64,000 nt of DNA from Seleniibacterium sp963677135 (GCA_963677135.2 CAXXLS010000014.1:124001-188000), one strand, 5' to 3'; positions 1-8,617 are shown, numbered from the stretch's first letter. The notes: generated from the letters alone by a model not told the origin. A program made the numbers and translations.

Positions 1-277
1 AATGGGGCTGGACATTGGCATGCTCCGCCCCGAACAGTTCCTTGGCCCGATCGATAGCAAACTGTTCTGCGATATCGACGACCTGGCAGCCCCCGTAGTA
101 ACGCTTTCCCGGGTACCCTTCGGCGTATTTATTGGTCAGGACCGAACCCTGAGCCTCGAGCACGGCCTCGCTGACAAAGTTTTCTGAAGCGATAAATTCA
201 AGATTGTACTCCTGGCGCCTGGTTTCGTCGCTGACAACCTTGGCGATTTCCGGGTCAAAAAATTCTAAATTCTGCAT
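1..277 (-). CDS. glyA: serine hydroxymethyltransferase, N-terminal part (runs off left edge)
   Basis: Serine hydroxymethyltransferase interconverts serine plus tetrahydrofolate with glycine plus methylene-tetrahydrofolate, using PLP in the cytoplasm. Only the first 92 codons are present. The reverse strand reads MQNLEFFDPEIAKVV, then the family-typical stretches EYNLEFIASENF and NKYAEGYPGKRYYGG and the start of the AEHANVQ region, with no stop before the edge. The PLP-lysine lies outside the window. The ATG at 277-275 has a GGAGG ribosome site about 9 bases upstream. It follows rpiB on the same strand but is separated from it by a hairpin with a T-run, so glyA may be partly independent. Confidence 0.95.
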   Translation of the reverse strand, partial: MQNLEFFDPEIAKVVSDETRRQEYNLEFIASENFVSEAVLEAQGSVLTNKYAEGYPGKRYYGGCQVVDIAEQFAIDRAKELFGAEHANVQPH

Positions 278-334
278 GCCTATTGTTCCTCCGTTGTTCC
301 TGCCCTTTGCGTAGCAAGCCTGTTTCGTAGAAAG

Positions 335-363
335 AAAAAAACGGGGCATGAAAGCTGCCCCGT
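335..363 (-). terminator. intrinsic terminator between rpiB and glyA
   Basis: On the minus strand an 8 bp perfect stem (ACGGGGCA / TGCCCCGT, 356-363 with 341-348) with a 7-base loop is followed by a run of seven T (335-341). It begins 23 bases after the rpiB stop and ends about 57 bases before the glyA start codon, so it would end rpiB transcripts or reduce read-through into glyA. Confidence 0.75.
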
Positions 364-385
364 CTTGTATGAATCGTCAGAATGC

Positions 386-820
386 CTAGCCCTCGAGCCC
401 GGCGATCTTATCAAGACGGTTTTGATGCCGTCCTCCTTCGTAATCTGTATCGAGCCAGATTTCAACCAATTTTTTTCCGACGTCCTGGCTCAGTACCCGT
501 CCACCCATCACCAGGATATTGGCATTATTGTGTTCTTTGGCCATCTGGGCGGTGAATTCATCATGGACCAGCGCCGCCCGGACGCCCCGGAATTTGTTGG
601 CGGCAATCGACATCCCGATACCGGTTCCGCAGATCAGGATACCGGCTTTCGCCTGTCCCGAGGACACGGCCGAGGCCACCTTGGCGGCGTAGTCAGGATA
701 ATCGACCGAGGCACTATCGTTGGTGCCGCAGTCGGTAAAATCAGCACCGCGCTGCTTCAGCAGTTCGCAGACAGCCTGCTTCAGCTCCAGTCCGCCATGG
801 TCACTGGCAATGAAGATCAT
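386..820 (-). CDS. rpiB: ribose 5-phosphate isomerase B
   Basis: A 144-residue LacAB/RpiB-family isomerase that interconverts ribose 5-phosphate and ribulose 5-phosphate in the pentose phosphate pathway. The N-terminus MIFIASDHGG carries the family Asp-His pair (D7, H8). The catalytic cysteine is C64 in the CGTGIGMSIAANK motif. The frame stays open upstream to 904, but that part overlaps fabF and has no family similarity. The ATG at 820 has GGAG about 8 bases upstream, so I choose it. It starts 11 bases after the fabF stop and is probably co-transcribed with the fab genes. A terminator follows. Confidence 0.93.
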   Translation of the reverse strand: MIFIASDHGGLELKQAVCELLKQRGADFTDCGTNDSASVDYPDYAAKVASAVSSGQAKAGILICGTGIGMSIAANKFRGVRAALVHDEFTAQMAKEHNNANILVMGGRVLSQDVGKKLVEIWLDTDYEGGRHQNRLDKIAGLEG

Positions 821-831
821 GACAGGACTCC

Positions 832-2063
832 TCAGATTTTTTTGAACGCCAGAGTCGCGTTGGTCCCGCCGAATCCGAAAGAGTTCGACAGGGCAACCTG
901 GCATTGCGCCTCACGAGCCTGATTGGGGACATAGTCCAGATCACACTCGGGGTCGGCTTCAAAATAGTTGATAGTCGGCGGGACAACGCCGTTTTTCAGG
1001 GTCAGGGCACAGAAAACCGCCTCGATCCCCCCAGCGGCGCCAAGGCCGTGACCGGTCATGCTCTTGGTCGAGCTGATCATGATCTTGCGGGCATGATCCC
1101 CAGGACCGACTTGATCGCCATGGTTTCGTAGAGGTCATTGTAGTAGGTCGAGGTCCCATGGGCATTGATGTAGTCAACATCCTCAGGATTCAGGCCGCCG
1201 TTTTTCAGGGCCATGGCGATACAGCGGGCCGCGCCTTCCCCGCCGGCTGCCGGCTGGGTCAGGTGATATGCATCGCTGGTGAGACCGTAACCGACCAGTT
1301 CACAATAAATATTGGCACCGCGCTTCTTGGCACTTTCGTACTCTTCAAGCATGACAATACCTGCCCCTTCGGCCATGACGAAACCATCCCGGTTCTTTTC
1401 AAACGGACGGCTGGCAGTGGCCGGATCGTCATTGCGGGTGGACAGGGCTTTTCATGACATTGAAGCCGCCAATGCCAAGGGGGGTAATGGTCGATTCGGT
1501 GCCCCCTGCGAACATGGCATCGGCGTCACCGCGCGCGATCATGTGATAAGCGTCACCGATGGAATGGGTGCCGGTTGCGCAGGCGGATACCGAGGAAAGG
1601 TTGGGTCCTTTCGCACCGAAACGCATGGAGATCTGGCCGGGCGCCAGGTTGATAATCAGCATCGGAATAAAAACGGGGTAATCCTCTTGTATCCACGTTC
1701 GAGCAGCACCTTGTGGTATTGCTCGATGGCCGGCAGTCCGCCGAGCCCGCTCCCCACGAGAACCCCGACACGCTCGGCGTTCTCATCGGTGATTTCAAGG
1801 CCCGAATCCTGGTAAGCCATCTCGGCCGCAGCGAGACCATACTGAATAAAGAGATCCATCTTCTTGATCTCTTTTTTATCAATATAATCCTCGGCAACAA
1901 AATCCTTGACTTCGCCGGCAATCTGGGTCGCCAGCTCGGAAGCATCGAAACGTGTGATCTTGCCGATCCCCGACTGACCGCCGGTAACAGCAGCCCAGTT
2001 TTTCTCAACACCGGTTCCCAACGCGGAAACAACACCGACTCCGGTGACCACAACTCTACGCAT
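832..2063 (-). pseudogene. fabF: 3-oxoacyl-ACP synthase II, reading frame broken at three points
   Basis: Beta-ketoacyl-ACP synthase II elongates acyl-ACP with malonyl-ACP in fatty acid synthesis. The full length of the family can be read, but in three changes of frame. Segment one starts MRRVVVTGVGVVSALG and runs to about 1670. Segment two, to about 1450, holds the active cysteine in SACATGTH. Segment three, to about 1100, holds NAHGTST. Segment four, to 832, holds STKSMTGHGLGAAGG and the NSFGFGGTN tail. Cys-His-His are all present. Each break is one base in a homopolymer: an A5 at 1669-1673 (one too few), T4 at 1449-1452 (one too many) and C4 at 1098-1101 (one too few). Sequencing error or very recent inactivation both fit. 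Start at ATG 2063 with AGGTGAG upstream; a GTG at 2075 is the alternative. Confidence 0.88.
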
Positions 2064-2130
2064 AAATTTTCTCACCTTAATAATTTTACGAACATCAATT
2101 GGACAGGAGTTTCTTTCCCGACGGAATGCT

Positions 2131-2161
2131 AAAAACGGAACCGGATTGTTTCCGGTTCCGT
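2131..2161 (-). terminator. intrinsic terminator between acpP and fabF
   Basis: On the minus strand a perfect 11 bp stem (2151-2161 pairing with 2135-2145, loop of five bases) is followed directly by a T-run. It lies 11 bases after the acpP stop and about 70 bases before the fabF start. A terminator here would let the short acpP message accumulate above fabF, which fits the high demand for acyl carrier protein. This is inference from position. Confidence 0.8.
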
Positions 2162-2171
2162 CGTATCCTCA

Positions 2172-2405
2172 TCAGGAAGCTTTGCTGATGTATTCGATTG
2201 CATCCTTGACGGTCTGAATCTTTTCAGCATCTTCGTCGGAGATCTCTACATCGAACTCTTCTTCCAGAGCCATGACCAGCTCGACAGTGTCCAGAGAATC
2301 AGCGCCCAGGTCATCCATAAAGGATGCTTCCTCGGTCACCTGATCTTCGTCAACACCAAGTTGCTCAGCAACAATTTGTTTTACTCTTTCATCAATAGAA
2401 GCCAT
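2172..2405 (-). CDS. acpP: acyl carrier protein
   Basis: A 77-residue acidic acyl carrier protein that carries growing acyl chains as thioesters on a 4'-phosphopantetheine arm. The attachment serine is S37 in GADSLDTVELVMALEEEF, a nearly invariant motif. Length and acidity match the type II family. GAGGAGGAAAG precedes the ATG. It lies 51 bases downstream of fabG in the fab operon and is followed by a strong terminator hairpin before fabF. Confidence 0.97.
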   Translation of the reverse strand: MASIDERVKQIVAEQLGVDEDQVTEEASFMDDLGADSLDTVELVMALEEEFDVEISDEDAEKIQTVKDAIEYISKAS

Positions 2406-2456
2406 CTGCTTTCCTCCTCGTGAGTTATCTTGGCTTAACCCGGTAAGCCATTGTGT

Positions 2457-3194
2457 TTACATGTACATTCCGCCGTTGACGGCGAGCACCTGACCGGTAA
2501 TGTAACCGGAGGTGTCCGATGCAAGGAACAGCACGGCATTAGCGATATCATCTGCTGTTCCGAGTCTTTCCAGAGGGATCTGGGATGCAAGTTCCTGCCG
2601 TTTTTCCTCCGGCAGGGCATCAGTCATGTCCGTCGCAATAAATCCCGGAGCAACGGCATTGACCGTAACATTACGCTTTGCAAGCTCCCGTGCGTTCGAT
2701 TTGGTCAGGCCCATGAGACCGGCCTTGCTGGCGCAATAGTTGGCCTGCCCGGCATTCCCCATCTGACCAACCACAGAGGCGATGTTAATAATACGGCCAC
2801 TGCGCTGCTTGGTCATTATCTTGGCGACCGCCCTGGTACACAGAAAGGCTCCCTTGAGATTGACGCTGAGAACGGCATCCCAGTCCTCGTCTTTCATTCT
2901 CAGCAGCAGGGCGTCCTTGGTGATTCCTGCGTTATTGACCAGGATATCGATACGGCCAAAGGCGTCCTTGGCGGCACCCACCATTTTCTCGACGTCTTCA
3001 GAACTGGTAACGTTTCCCTGTACCGCGATCGCTTCAGTTCCTGCAGCCTTCAGCTCCGCAACAAAAGCTTCCGTGGCGGCAAGGTCAAGATCAACGGCAA
3101 CGATCTTGGCGCCTTGAGCGGCAAGAGCCAAGGAAATACTGCGCCCGATGCCACGGGAAGCGCCGGTAATCAGGGCAATTCTATCTTTAACCAT
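2457..3194 (-). CDS. fabG: 3-oxoacyl-ACP reductase
   Basis: NADPH-dependent ketoreductase of fatty acid synthesis, a short-chain dehydrogenase of 245 residues. The nucleotide-binding motif GASRGIG is at residues 11-17, NNAG at 87-90, and the catalytic set is N112, S140, Y153 and K157 (in YCASK). The C-terminus has the YITGQVLAVNGGMYM pattern typical of FabG. The frame is open to 3221, but the ATG at 3194 has GGAGA upstream and gives the usual N-terminus MVKDRIALITGAS. It lies between fabD and acpP in the operon. Confidence 0.95.
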   Translation of the reverse strand: MVKDRIALITGASRGIGRSISLALAAQGAKIVAVDLDLAATEAFVAELKAAGTEAIAVQGNVTSSEDVEKMVGAAKDAFGRIDILVNNAGITKDALLLRMKDEDWDAVLSVNLKGAFLCTRAVAKIMTKQRSGRIINIASVVGQMGNAGQANYCASKAGLMGLTKSNARELAKRNVTVNAVAPGFIATDMTDALPEEKRQELASQIPLERLGTADDIANAVLFLASDTSGYITGQVLAVNGGMYM

Positions 3195-3238
3195 ACTTAT
3201 CTCTCCTTGATGAAATAGCACATTGGATAAATTGAACT

Positions 3239-4159
3239 CTATTGTTTTAATTTTGCCAAGCTTGCAAGATCACCCAGGTTTTCGAGGTCAGCACCCCGAG
3301 CAATCCGCTTGATCAGACCGGTCAGAACCTTGCCGGGCCCGATTTCTATGTAGCGGGTCACGCCAAGATTCTTCATGGCCTCAACCGATTCGTCCCACCG
3401 CACGGCAGCACAAACCTGCTCGACAAGCAGCGGCTTGACCCGTTTTTCATCCTGGTAGGGCGAAGCTTCAACGTTACTGACGACAGGCACCGCCAACGAG
3501 GCGACAGGCACCGTCTCCAGCACCTCCTGAAGGCGTTCTGCCGCGGGTTTCATCAGGCTCGAATGGAACGGAGCGCTCACTGGCAGCAACAGGGCCCGTT
3601 TGGCGCCCTGCTCCTTGGCAAGTTCAATGGCGCGCTCAACGGCTTTGGCATGTCCGGCAATGACGATCTGCCCGGGGCTGTTGAAATTGGCCGGCGCCAC
3701 AACCTCACCCTGAGACGCCTGCTCACACAGGGCTTCGAGAGCTTCGCGCTCGACCCCCATGACGGCAGCCATGGCCCCGGTCCCGACCGGAACAGCTTCC
3801 TGCATGAAGGTCCCCCGCAGATGGACCGTTTTCACGGCATCCGCAAGAGCGATGGCCCCGGCCGCGACCAGAGCGGAATATTCTCCCAGGGAATGACCGG
3901 CAACATAGGCAGGCGACAGGTCGGTCTCCTGCTGCAGAACCCGAAGCGCCGCAATGCTGGTGGTCAGAATGGCGGGCTGGGTATTCGCAGTCAGCTTGAG
4001 ATCCTCTTCGGGGCCGTTGAAACAGAGCCCGGCGATATCATATCCCAAAGCGTCGTTGGCTTCGGCGAAAACGTCTTTGGCAACGGAAAAATTTTCGGCC
4101 AGATCTTTTCCCATTCCAGCAAACTGGGCACCCTGACCGGGGAAAACAAATGCAATCAT
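3239..4159 (-). CDS. fabD: malonyl-CoA:ACP acyltransferase
   Basis: Transfers malonyl from coenzyme A to acyl carrier protein. It has 306 residues, normal for the family. The nucleophile is S90 in GHSLGEYSAL, the catalytic partner H199 is in SAPFHSSLM, and the N-terminal FPGQGAQ motif is present at residues 6-12. It lies 32 bases after fabH and 44 bases before fabG, in the conserved fabH-fabD-fabG-acpP order. Confidence 0.96.
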   Translation of the reverse strand: MIAFVFPGQGAQFAGMGKDLAENFSVAKDVFAEANDALGYDIAGLCFNGPEEDLKLTANTQPAILTTSIAALRVLQQETDLSPAYVAGHSLGEYSALVAAGAIALADAVKTVHLRGTFMQEAVPVGTGAMAAVMGVEREALEALCEQASQGEVVAPANFNSPGQIVIAGHAKAVERAIELAKEQGAKRALLLPVSAPFHSSLMKPAAERLQEVLETVPVASLAVPVVSNVEASPYQDEKRVKPLLVEQVCAAVRWDESVEAMKNLGVTRYIEIGPGKVLTGLIKRIARGADLENLGDLASLAKLKQ

Positions 4160-4191
4160 TTAACCACCTGTATATTTTGTAATTTTCTATC

Positions 4192-5169
4192 CTACCAGCG
4201 AATCAGCGAAGAAGCCCATGTAAAGCCTCCGCCGAAGGCGGCCGTCAGTATCAGATCCCCTTCTTTCAACAAGCCTTGCTTATTGGCTTCGTCAAGGGCA
4301 ATAGGGATGGTCGCGCCGGAAGTATTTCCGTACTTATGAACATTAACAAAGGTTTGCTCGGTTGTCAGCCCGAGACGCTTGGCTGTCGCTTCAAGAATGC
4401 GCAGATTGGCCTGATGAGGAACAAAAAGCTTGATCTCTTCGCTGGCGTAGCCATTGGCGGCCAGCGCTTCGTTGGAGACATCCGTCAAGGAACGCACTGC
4501 AACCTTGAAAACTTCATTCCCCTGCATTTTGAGGAAAGGCAGCTTTTCGGCAATGCCTCCATTGGATGAGGGGTTTCTGGAACCGAAGCCGGGCTGATAA
4601 AGCAATTCGAGATAATTGCCGTCAGAGTGGAGATGATTGGACAGGATACCGGAGTCGCCGTCCTGCGCTTCGAGGACGACCGCCCCGGCACCGTCACCGA
4701 AGAGGACACAGGTGTTACGGTCCGTCCAGTCGACGATCCTGCTTAGCGTCTCAGCACCAATCACCAGAGCCCTCTTGCCACGGCCGTTGGTCAGATAGTC
4801 GGTCGCAGCCGACAACGCGTAGAGAAATCCGCTGCATGCCGCCGACAAATCATAAGCAAATGCGTTGGAGGCTCCCAGATTGGCCTGAACGATACAGGCG
4901 GTGGCCGGCCAGGGATAATCCCCGGTAATGGTTCCGAGGACGATAAGATCGATGTCCTCTGCGGAAACCTTTGCCATTTCCAGAGCCCGCCGGGCCGCTT
5001 CGGTCGCCATGCACGAGGTGGACTCCCCTTCGGCGGCGATATGTCTTTCCTTGATACCGGTCCTGGCGACGATCCACTCGTTACTGGTTTCGACCATCTG
5101 TTCAAGATCGAAATTATTCAGAATCTTTTCGGGCAAGTAGGAACCGGTCCCAATTATCCGTGCTTTCAT
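4192..5169 (-). CDS. fabH: 3-oxoacyl-ACP synthase III
   Basis: Starts fatty acid synthesis by condensing acetyl-CoA (or another short acyl-CoA) with malonyl-ACP. It has 325 residues. The catalytic triad is visible: C112 in SAACSGFLYAL, H252 in PHQAN and N282 in GNTSGATIP. The N-terminus MKARIIGTGSYLP is typical of FabH. It is downstream of plsX (29 bases) and upstream of fabD, linking chain initiation to phospholipid synthesis. Confidence 0.96.
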   Translation of the reverse strand: MKARIIGTGSYLPEKILNNFDLEQMVETSNEWIVARTGIKERHIAAEGESTSCMATEAARRALEMAKVSAEDIDLIVLGTITGDYPWPATACIVQANLGASNAFAYDLSAACSGFLYALSAATDYLTNGRGKRALVIGAETLSRIVDWTDRNTCVLFGDGAGAVVLEAQDGDSGILSNHLHSDGNYLELLYQPGFGSRNPSSNGGIAEKLPFLKMQGNEVFKVAVRSLTDVSNEALAANGYASEEIKLFVPHQANLRILEATAKRLGLTTEQTFVNVHKYGNTSGATIPIALDEANKQGLLKEGDLILTAAFGGGFTWASSLIRW

Positions 5170-5198
5170 AGCTAGAGCTCCTCAAGGATCCGTAAAAT

Positions 5199-6185
5199 CT
5201 AAAGCAACGCGGCCAGGCGCTCTTCAAGGCGGATATTGGCATACTCACCCGCCTGTTTGATGGCAATGCTGATCGCCATCGGATCAGAACTGCCATGGCA
5301 GACGATCCCTGTACCGGCAATACCGAGCAAAGGAGCGCCACCATATTCCACAGGGTTGATTCGTTTCTTAAATGCGGTGAATGCAGGCCGACTGAGCAGA
5401 TAGCCGATCTTGGCCCAGAAACGACCTTCGATCTCATCTTTGAGCATGGTGGCAATGGCGACAGCAAGCCCCTCGGAAACCTTCAGCAGAACGTTTCCAA
5501 CGAAACCGTCACAGACAACGACATCGACCGAACCGTTGTAGACATCACCGCCTTCGACGTAGCCGACATAATTGAGCTGAGACTCCTTCAGGAGCAGATG
5601 AGCTTCCCGGGTCAGATCGTTCCCCTTCTTCTCCTCGGCGCCATTGGACAGAAGACCGACGCGCGGGGAAGACTTTCCGAACAGATGCTCGACGTAGACG
5701 CTGCCCATCAATCCGAACTGATACAGATTGCTCGCCTTGCAATCGACATTGGCCCCCATATCAAGAACCATGGTCTGGTCCTTGAGATTGGGGAGGCAGG
5801 TCCCTATGGCGGGCCGATCGATCCCCTTGACCCGCCCGAAGGCGAACATTCCCGCCGCCATAATGGCCCCGGAATTGCCGGCGCTGACAACGGCTGCTGC
5901 CTCGCCGCTCTTGGCGAGATTGAAGGCCACCCTGATGGAAGAGTCCTTCTTCTTGCGAACCGCATCAGACGGCGAATCATGCATACCGACGACTTCACTG
6001 GCATGATGAATCTCTAGATTCAGGCCGGTGGTATCGTGGTTGCTCAATTCAGTTTCTATTCTGGCGGTATCCCCCACCAGAACAACTCGGCAGCCATAGT
6101 TTCGACATGCGGCTACAGCGCCTGCGACCTCCGCAACGGGCGAGTTGTCCCCACCCATTGCATCAACGGCTATTTTCTGGGTCAT
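5199..6185 (-). CDS. plsX: phosphate acyltransferase
   Basis: PlsX converts acyl-ACP to acyl-phosphate, the acyl donor for glycerol-3-phosphate acylation in phospholipid synthesis. The family signature IAVDAMGGDNSP is at the N-terminus, with SAGNSGA and CDGFVGNVLLK further on; about 328 residues. I choose the ATG at 6185; a GTG two codons upstream (6191) is possible and neither has a clear ribosome site, so translation may be coupled to rpmF, whose stop is only 15 bases upstream. The rpmF-plsX-fabH order is widely conserved. Confidence 0.94.
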   Translation of the reverse strand: MTQKIAVDAMGGDNSPVAEVAGAVAACRNYGCRVVLVGDTARIETELSNHDTTGLNLEIHHASEVVGMHDSPSDAVRKKKDSSIRVAFNLAKSGEAAAVVSAGNSGAIMAAGMFAFGRVKGIDRPAIGTCLPNLKDQTMVLDMGANVDCKASNLYQFGLMGSVYVEHLFGKSSPRVGLLSNGAEEKKGNDLTREAHLLLKESQLNYVGYVEGGDVYNGSVDVVVCDGFVGNVLLKVSEGLAVAIATMLKDEIEGRFWAKIGYLLSRPAFTAFKKRINPVEYGGAPLLGIAGTGIVCHGSSDPMAISIAIKQAGEYANIRLEERLAALL

Positions 6186-6200
6186 AGTCACGAACCGAAA

Positions 6201-6383
6201 TTAGATTTCGTCGCTATTGATAACTTCTTTGCCTTTATAGGTTCCGCAGTTCGAGCAGACGCGGTGGGGCAGCTTGGGCTCCTGGCATTGCGGGCAGACG
6301 GAAATTCCGGGAGCCACAACGGCGTCATGGGCGCGGCGCATGTTTTTCTTTGACTTTGACGTTTTCTTCTTTGGTACTGCCAT
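6201..6383 (-). CDS. rpmF: 50S ribosomal protein L32
   Basis: A 60-residue ribosomal protein of the large subunit. The lysine-rich N-terminus MAVPKKKTSKSKKNMRRAH and two CxxC pairs (CPQC, CSNC) identify L32 of the zinc-binding type. GGAGAAACCT precedes the ATG. It lies between yceD and plsX, the arrangement found in many bacteria, and is probably co-transcribed with both. Confidence 0.96.
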   Translation of the reverse strand: MAVPKKKTSKSKKNMRRAHDAVVAPGISVCPQCQEPKLPHRVCSNCGTYKGKEVINSDEI

Positions 6384-6494
6384 AGGTTTCTCCTTGCAAG
6401 TTGAGCGGGATCTTTGGTCGCCGGACTCAACGGTGATATGTCTATTGATAAGAACTAGACGTCTTCAGCTGATGATCGGCATCAGCAGATTCAT

Positions 6495-7040
6495 TTACTT
6501 TTTGAACTTCATATCGGCCAGGGCCGCAAACTTGTTATTGAACGGCTTGCGGACACACTGACAGGGATCCTGGTTCATATCCTGGCCGCAAACCGGACAC
6601 AGCCCGCCGCACGCCTCATCACAGATCGGGCTGATGGGCAATGCCATGATCAGTTGCTCCTGCAGCGGATCGAGCAGTTCAAGGGTCTCGTCCTGATAGG
6701 GAATGAGTCCCAGTTCCTGCGCCTCCAGCTCGACCTCCTCAGAAACCGACTCGGACTGTTTCAAAGGAGTAAAGGTCAAAGCGAAGGGTTCTTCAAGCTC
6801 TTGTGTGAAAGCCTTCAAACAGCGCCCGCACGTCATGGTCACAGAAGCGCTCAGGCGGCCGTCCACCTCAACCAGCTGCCCGCTGCGCTGAAAACGCAGC
6901 ACAAAATGAATGGGCGCATGAAAAATCGGACCCGCGTCATGCTCGAGGGTTCTCAGCTCCGGGAAATCGGCCGGCGAACAATCGTATTCTTGCTCGAGCA
7001 GTCCACCCTTGATATCTTTCAGCTCTACGCGCACAACCAT
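6495..7040 (-). CDS. yceD: YceD family protein (DUF177), large-subunit rRNA-associated
   Basis: A 181-residue member of the YceD/DUF177 family, which is linked to 23S rRNA accumulation and usually sits just upstream of rpmF, as here. The sequence shows CGRCLKAF in the middle and a cysteine-rich C-terminal stretch (ICDEACGGLCPVCG) that could bind zinc. The ATG at 7040 directly abuts an AAGGGG sequence. A GTG at 7034, six bases beyond that element, has better spacing and may be the true start (MRVELKDI). A good promoter lies just upstream, so this is probably the first gene of the rpmF-plsX-fab operon. Confidence 0.85.
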   Translation of the reverse strand: MVVRVELKDIKGGLLEQEYDCSPADFPELRTLEHDAGPIFHAPIHFVLRFQRSGQLVEVDGRLSASVTMTCGRCLKAFTQELEEPFALTFTPLKQSESVSEEVELEAQELGLIPYQDETLELLDPLQEQLIMALPISPICDEACGGLCPVCGQDMNQDPCQCVRKPFNNKFAALADMKFKK

Positions 7041-7061
7041 CCCCTTCAGGGCGAAAGGAAC

Positions 7062-7089
7062 AGTATAAGGAGCAACCGAATCATGTCAA
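7062..7089 (-). promoter_or_regulatory. sigma70-type promoter for the yceD-rpmF-plsX-fab operon
   Basis: On the minus strand TTGACA (7089-7084) and TATACT (7067-7062) are separated by 16 bases. The predicted start of transcription is near 7055, leaving a leader of about 15-20 bases before yceD. The -35 match is perfect and the -10 matches five of six. Confidence 0.65.
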
Positions 7090-7200
7090 GCGAAAAGGGC
7101 TGCTCCAACTGTTCAGAATGGCGCACTTTCTAGCCCATTCAATCTTGTTTTGCAAGGTTTTTTTTAAATATGGTCAGCCGCGCCCCATAACTGGTATTTA

Positions 7201-7229
7201 TTTACAAGGCTACAGGCGAATAATATTAT
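7201..7229 (+). promoter_or_regulatory. sigma70-type promoter for mazG
   Basis: TTTACA (7201-7206), 17 bases, then TATTAT (7224-7229). The predicted transcription start is near 7236, about 34 bases before the mazG ATG. It points away from the yceD promoter, so the 229-base gap is a divergent control region. Confidence 0.6.
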
Positions 7230-7269
7230 TTCATCCGACCGAAACGGAACAACAGCAGAAAGTATCGTC

Positions 7270-7983
7270 ATGCCAATAACAGAAAACATGCAGGAAATTA
7301 ACCGTCTCATCCAAATCATGCAGCAGTTGCGATCTGACCGAGGCTGCCCCTGGGATCGCCAACAGACTCCGGAAAGCCTGAAAAGCTACCTGCTGGAAGA
7401 AACCTATGAACTCCTGGAGGCCATCGACCAGAACAGCGCCGCCGACATCCGAGATGAATTGGGCGATCTCCTGCTGCAGATCGTTTTCATCTGCCAGATC
7501 TACAGCGAACGCCAGGCCTTCGATTTCAATGACGTCGCCGGCTCAATCGCCGACAAGATGGTGCGCCGCCACCCCCATGTCTTTGCGGATGCCAGCCCCA
7601 GTAACCACGCCGCCCGCTGGGATGAGATCAAGCATCAGGAACGGGAACAACAGGGCAAGCGCCACGATCTGGCCAGTCGTTTCCCCAGAGAACTGCCCGC
7701 TCTTAAGGCCAGCGCCAAACTGATTAAAAAGCATGGGCCCTCAAGCGCTGACGAGGCCTGGACAAAAATTCTCGAGTCCAGTACCGCCTTGCTCTCGGCG
7801 GCCCAATCCGACACCGGCGGCGAGAACACCCAGACCGCTGACACCCTGGGAGATCTCCTGTATGCGGTCGCTCAACTTGCCGGAACCCTGCGGCTTGATC
7901 CGGAAGACATCTTGCGTCAAACCAATAACCGAAAAATCGAACATTTTGATAAAAAAAATATGACAGATCTGGATGGCAATTGA
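7270..7983 (+). CDS. mazG: nucleoside triphosphate pyrophosphohydrolase MazG
   Basis: MazG hydrolyses (d)NTPs to monophosphate and pyrophosphate, clearing aberrant nucleotides and affecting (p)ppGpp responses in E. coli. The 237-residue protein has the N-terminal MazG domain with its metal-binding signature EETYELLEAI followed by RDELGDLLLQIVF. A second, weaker copy near residues 190-225 (DTLGDLLYAVAQLAG) matches the usual two-domain layout. CPWD near residue 25 is typical. The start has only a poor ribosome site; an ATG six codons downstream is an alternative. Confidence 0.9.
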   Translation: MPITENMQEINRLIQIMQQLRSDRGCPWDRQQTPESLKSYLLEETYELLEAIDQNSAADIRDELGDLLLQIVFICQIYSERQAFDFNDVAGSIADKMVRRHPHVFADASPSNHAARWDEIKHQEREQQGKRHDLASRFPRELPALKASAKLIKKHGPSSADEAWTKILESSTALLSAAQSDTGGENTQTADTLGDLLYAVAQLAGTLRLDPEDILRQTNNRKIEHFDKKNMTDLDGN

Positions 7984-8224
7984 AAACCCAGTGAAAAACA
8001 AACGCTTTTCCCATCCATCCACATCATCTGTTGATAACTTGTAGAAAAGGCTGTTGAAACAATCGAAAGGCTAGTAAGATCTGCACCAGTGACCACGATG
8101 CCTATTTTTTATTCAATTTTATTTTGACGTATTTTCAACAACTTACGAACCTACCCCCATTTCAGGCAAAACGGGGTCCATACAACCTGTTATTAATTTT
8201 ATTTTTTTCATAAAAGGCGCTGAA

Positions 8225-8617
8225 ATGTTCATAAAAATGTTGATTCTGTTTACCCTGGTCCCGGTCACTGAACTTTTTATTCTTATCGAAGCGGGTCGTC
8301 AGATCGGTGTCGCACCAACCATCGCCATGATCTTTCTGACCGGAATAGCGGGAGCCTACCTCGCCCGCAGCCAGGGCTTTCATCTCATGCAACGGATTCA
8401 GGGCGACCTTGCCCAGGGACGTCTCCCGGCAGAGGAACTCATTGACGGAGCGATTATCCTGGCAGGAGGCCTGCTTCTTCTGACCCCCGGATTTTGTACC
8501 GACCTGTTCGGGTTTTGCATGCTGGCGCCGTTCACCCGCAAATATCTCAAGAAGTGGCTTAAGCTATGGCTTCAGAAAAAAATCGAGCGAGGCGAGATTC
8601 AGATCTATCGGCGGTGA
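8225..8617 (+). CDS. fxsA: FxsA family inner membrane protein
   Basis: A 130-residue membrane protein of the FxsA family; in E. coli overproduced FxsA relieves exclusion of phage T7 by the F plasmid, but its normal role is unknown. The family pattern is clear: a first membrane segment with PVTELFILIEAG, a second with MIFLTGIAGAYLARSQG, and a third (GAIILAGGLLLLTPGFCTDLFGF) followed by a basic tail. It stands alone, with mazG upstream on the same strand and murJ convergent. Confidence 0.88.
   Translation: MFIKMLILFTLVPVTELFILIEAGRQIGVAPTIAMIFLTGIAGAYLARSQGFHLMQRIQGDLAQGRLPAEELIDGAIILAGGLLLLTPGFCTDLFGFCMLAPFTRKYLKKWLKLWLQKKIERGEIQIYRR

Noticed and set aside
7083..7133. Tiny 16-codon frame MSSEKGCSNCSEWRTF in the yceD-mazG gap
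   Set aside because: It has no clear ribosome site, overlaps the yceD promoter and is too short to support.
7984..8224. A/T-rich gap with GTTGATAAC and TTCAACAAC-like words, considered as an origin or DnaA-box cluster
   Set aside because: The words do not form a set of DnaA boxes, no dnaA, dnaN or gidA gene is near, and no strong promoter or hairpin could be read. Nothing else is seen in this gap.
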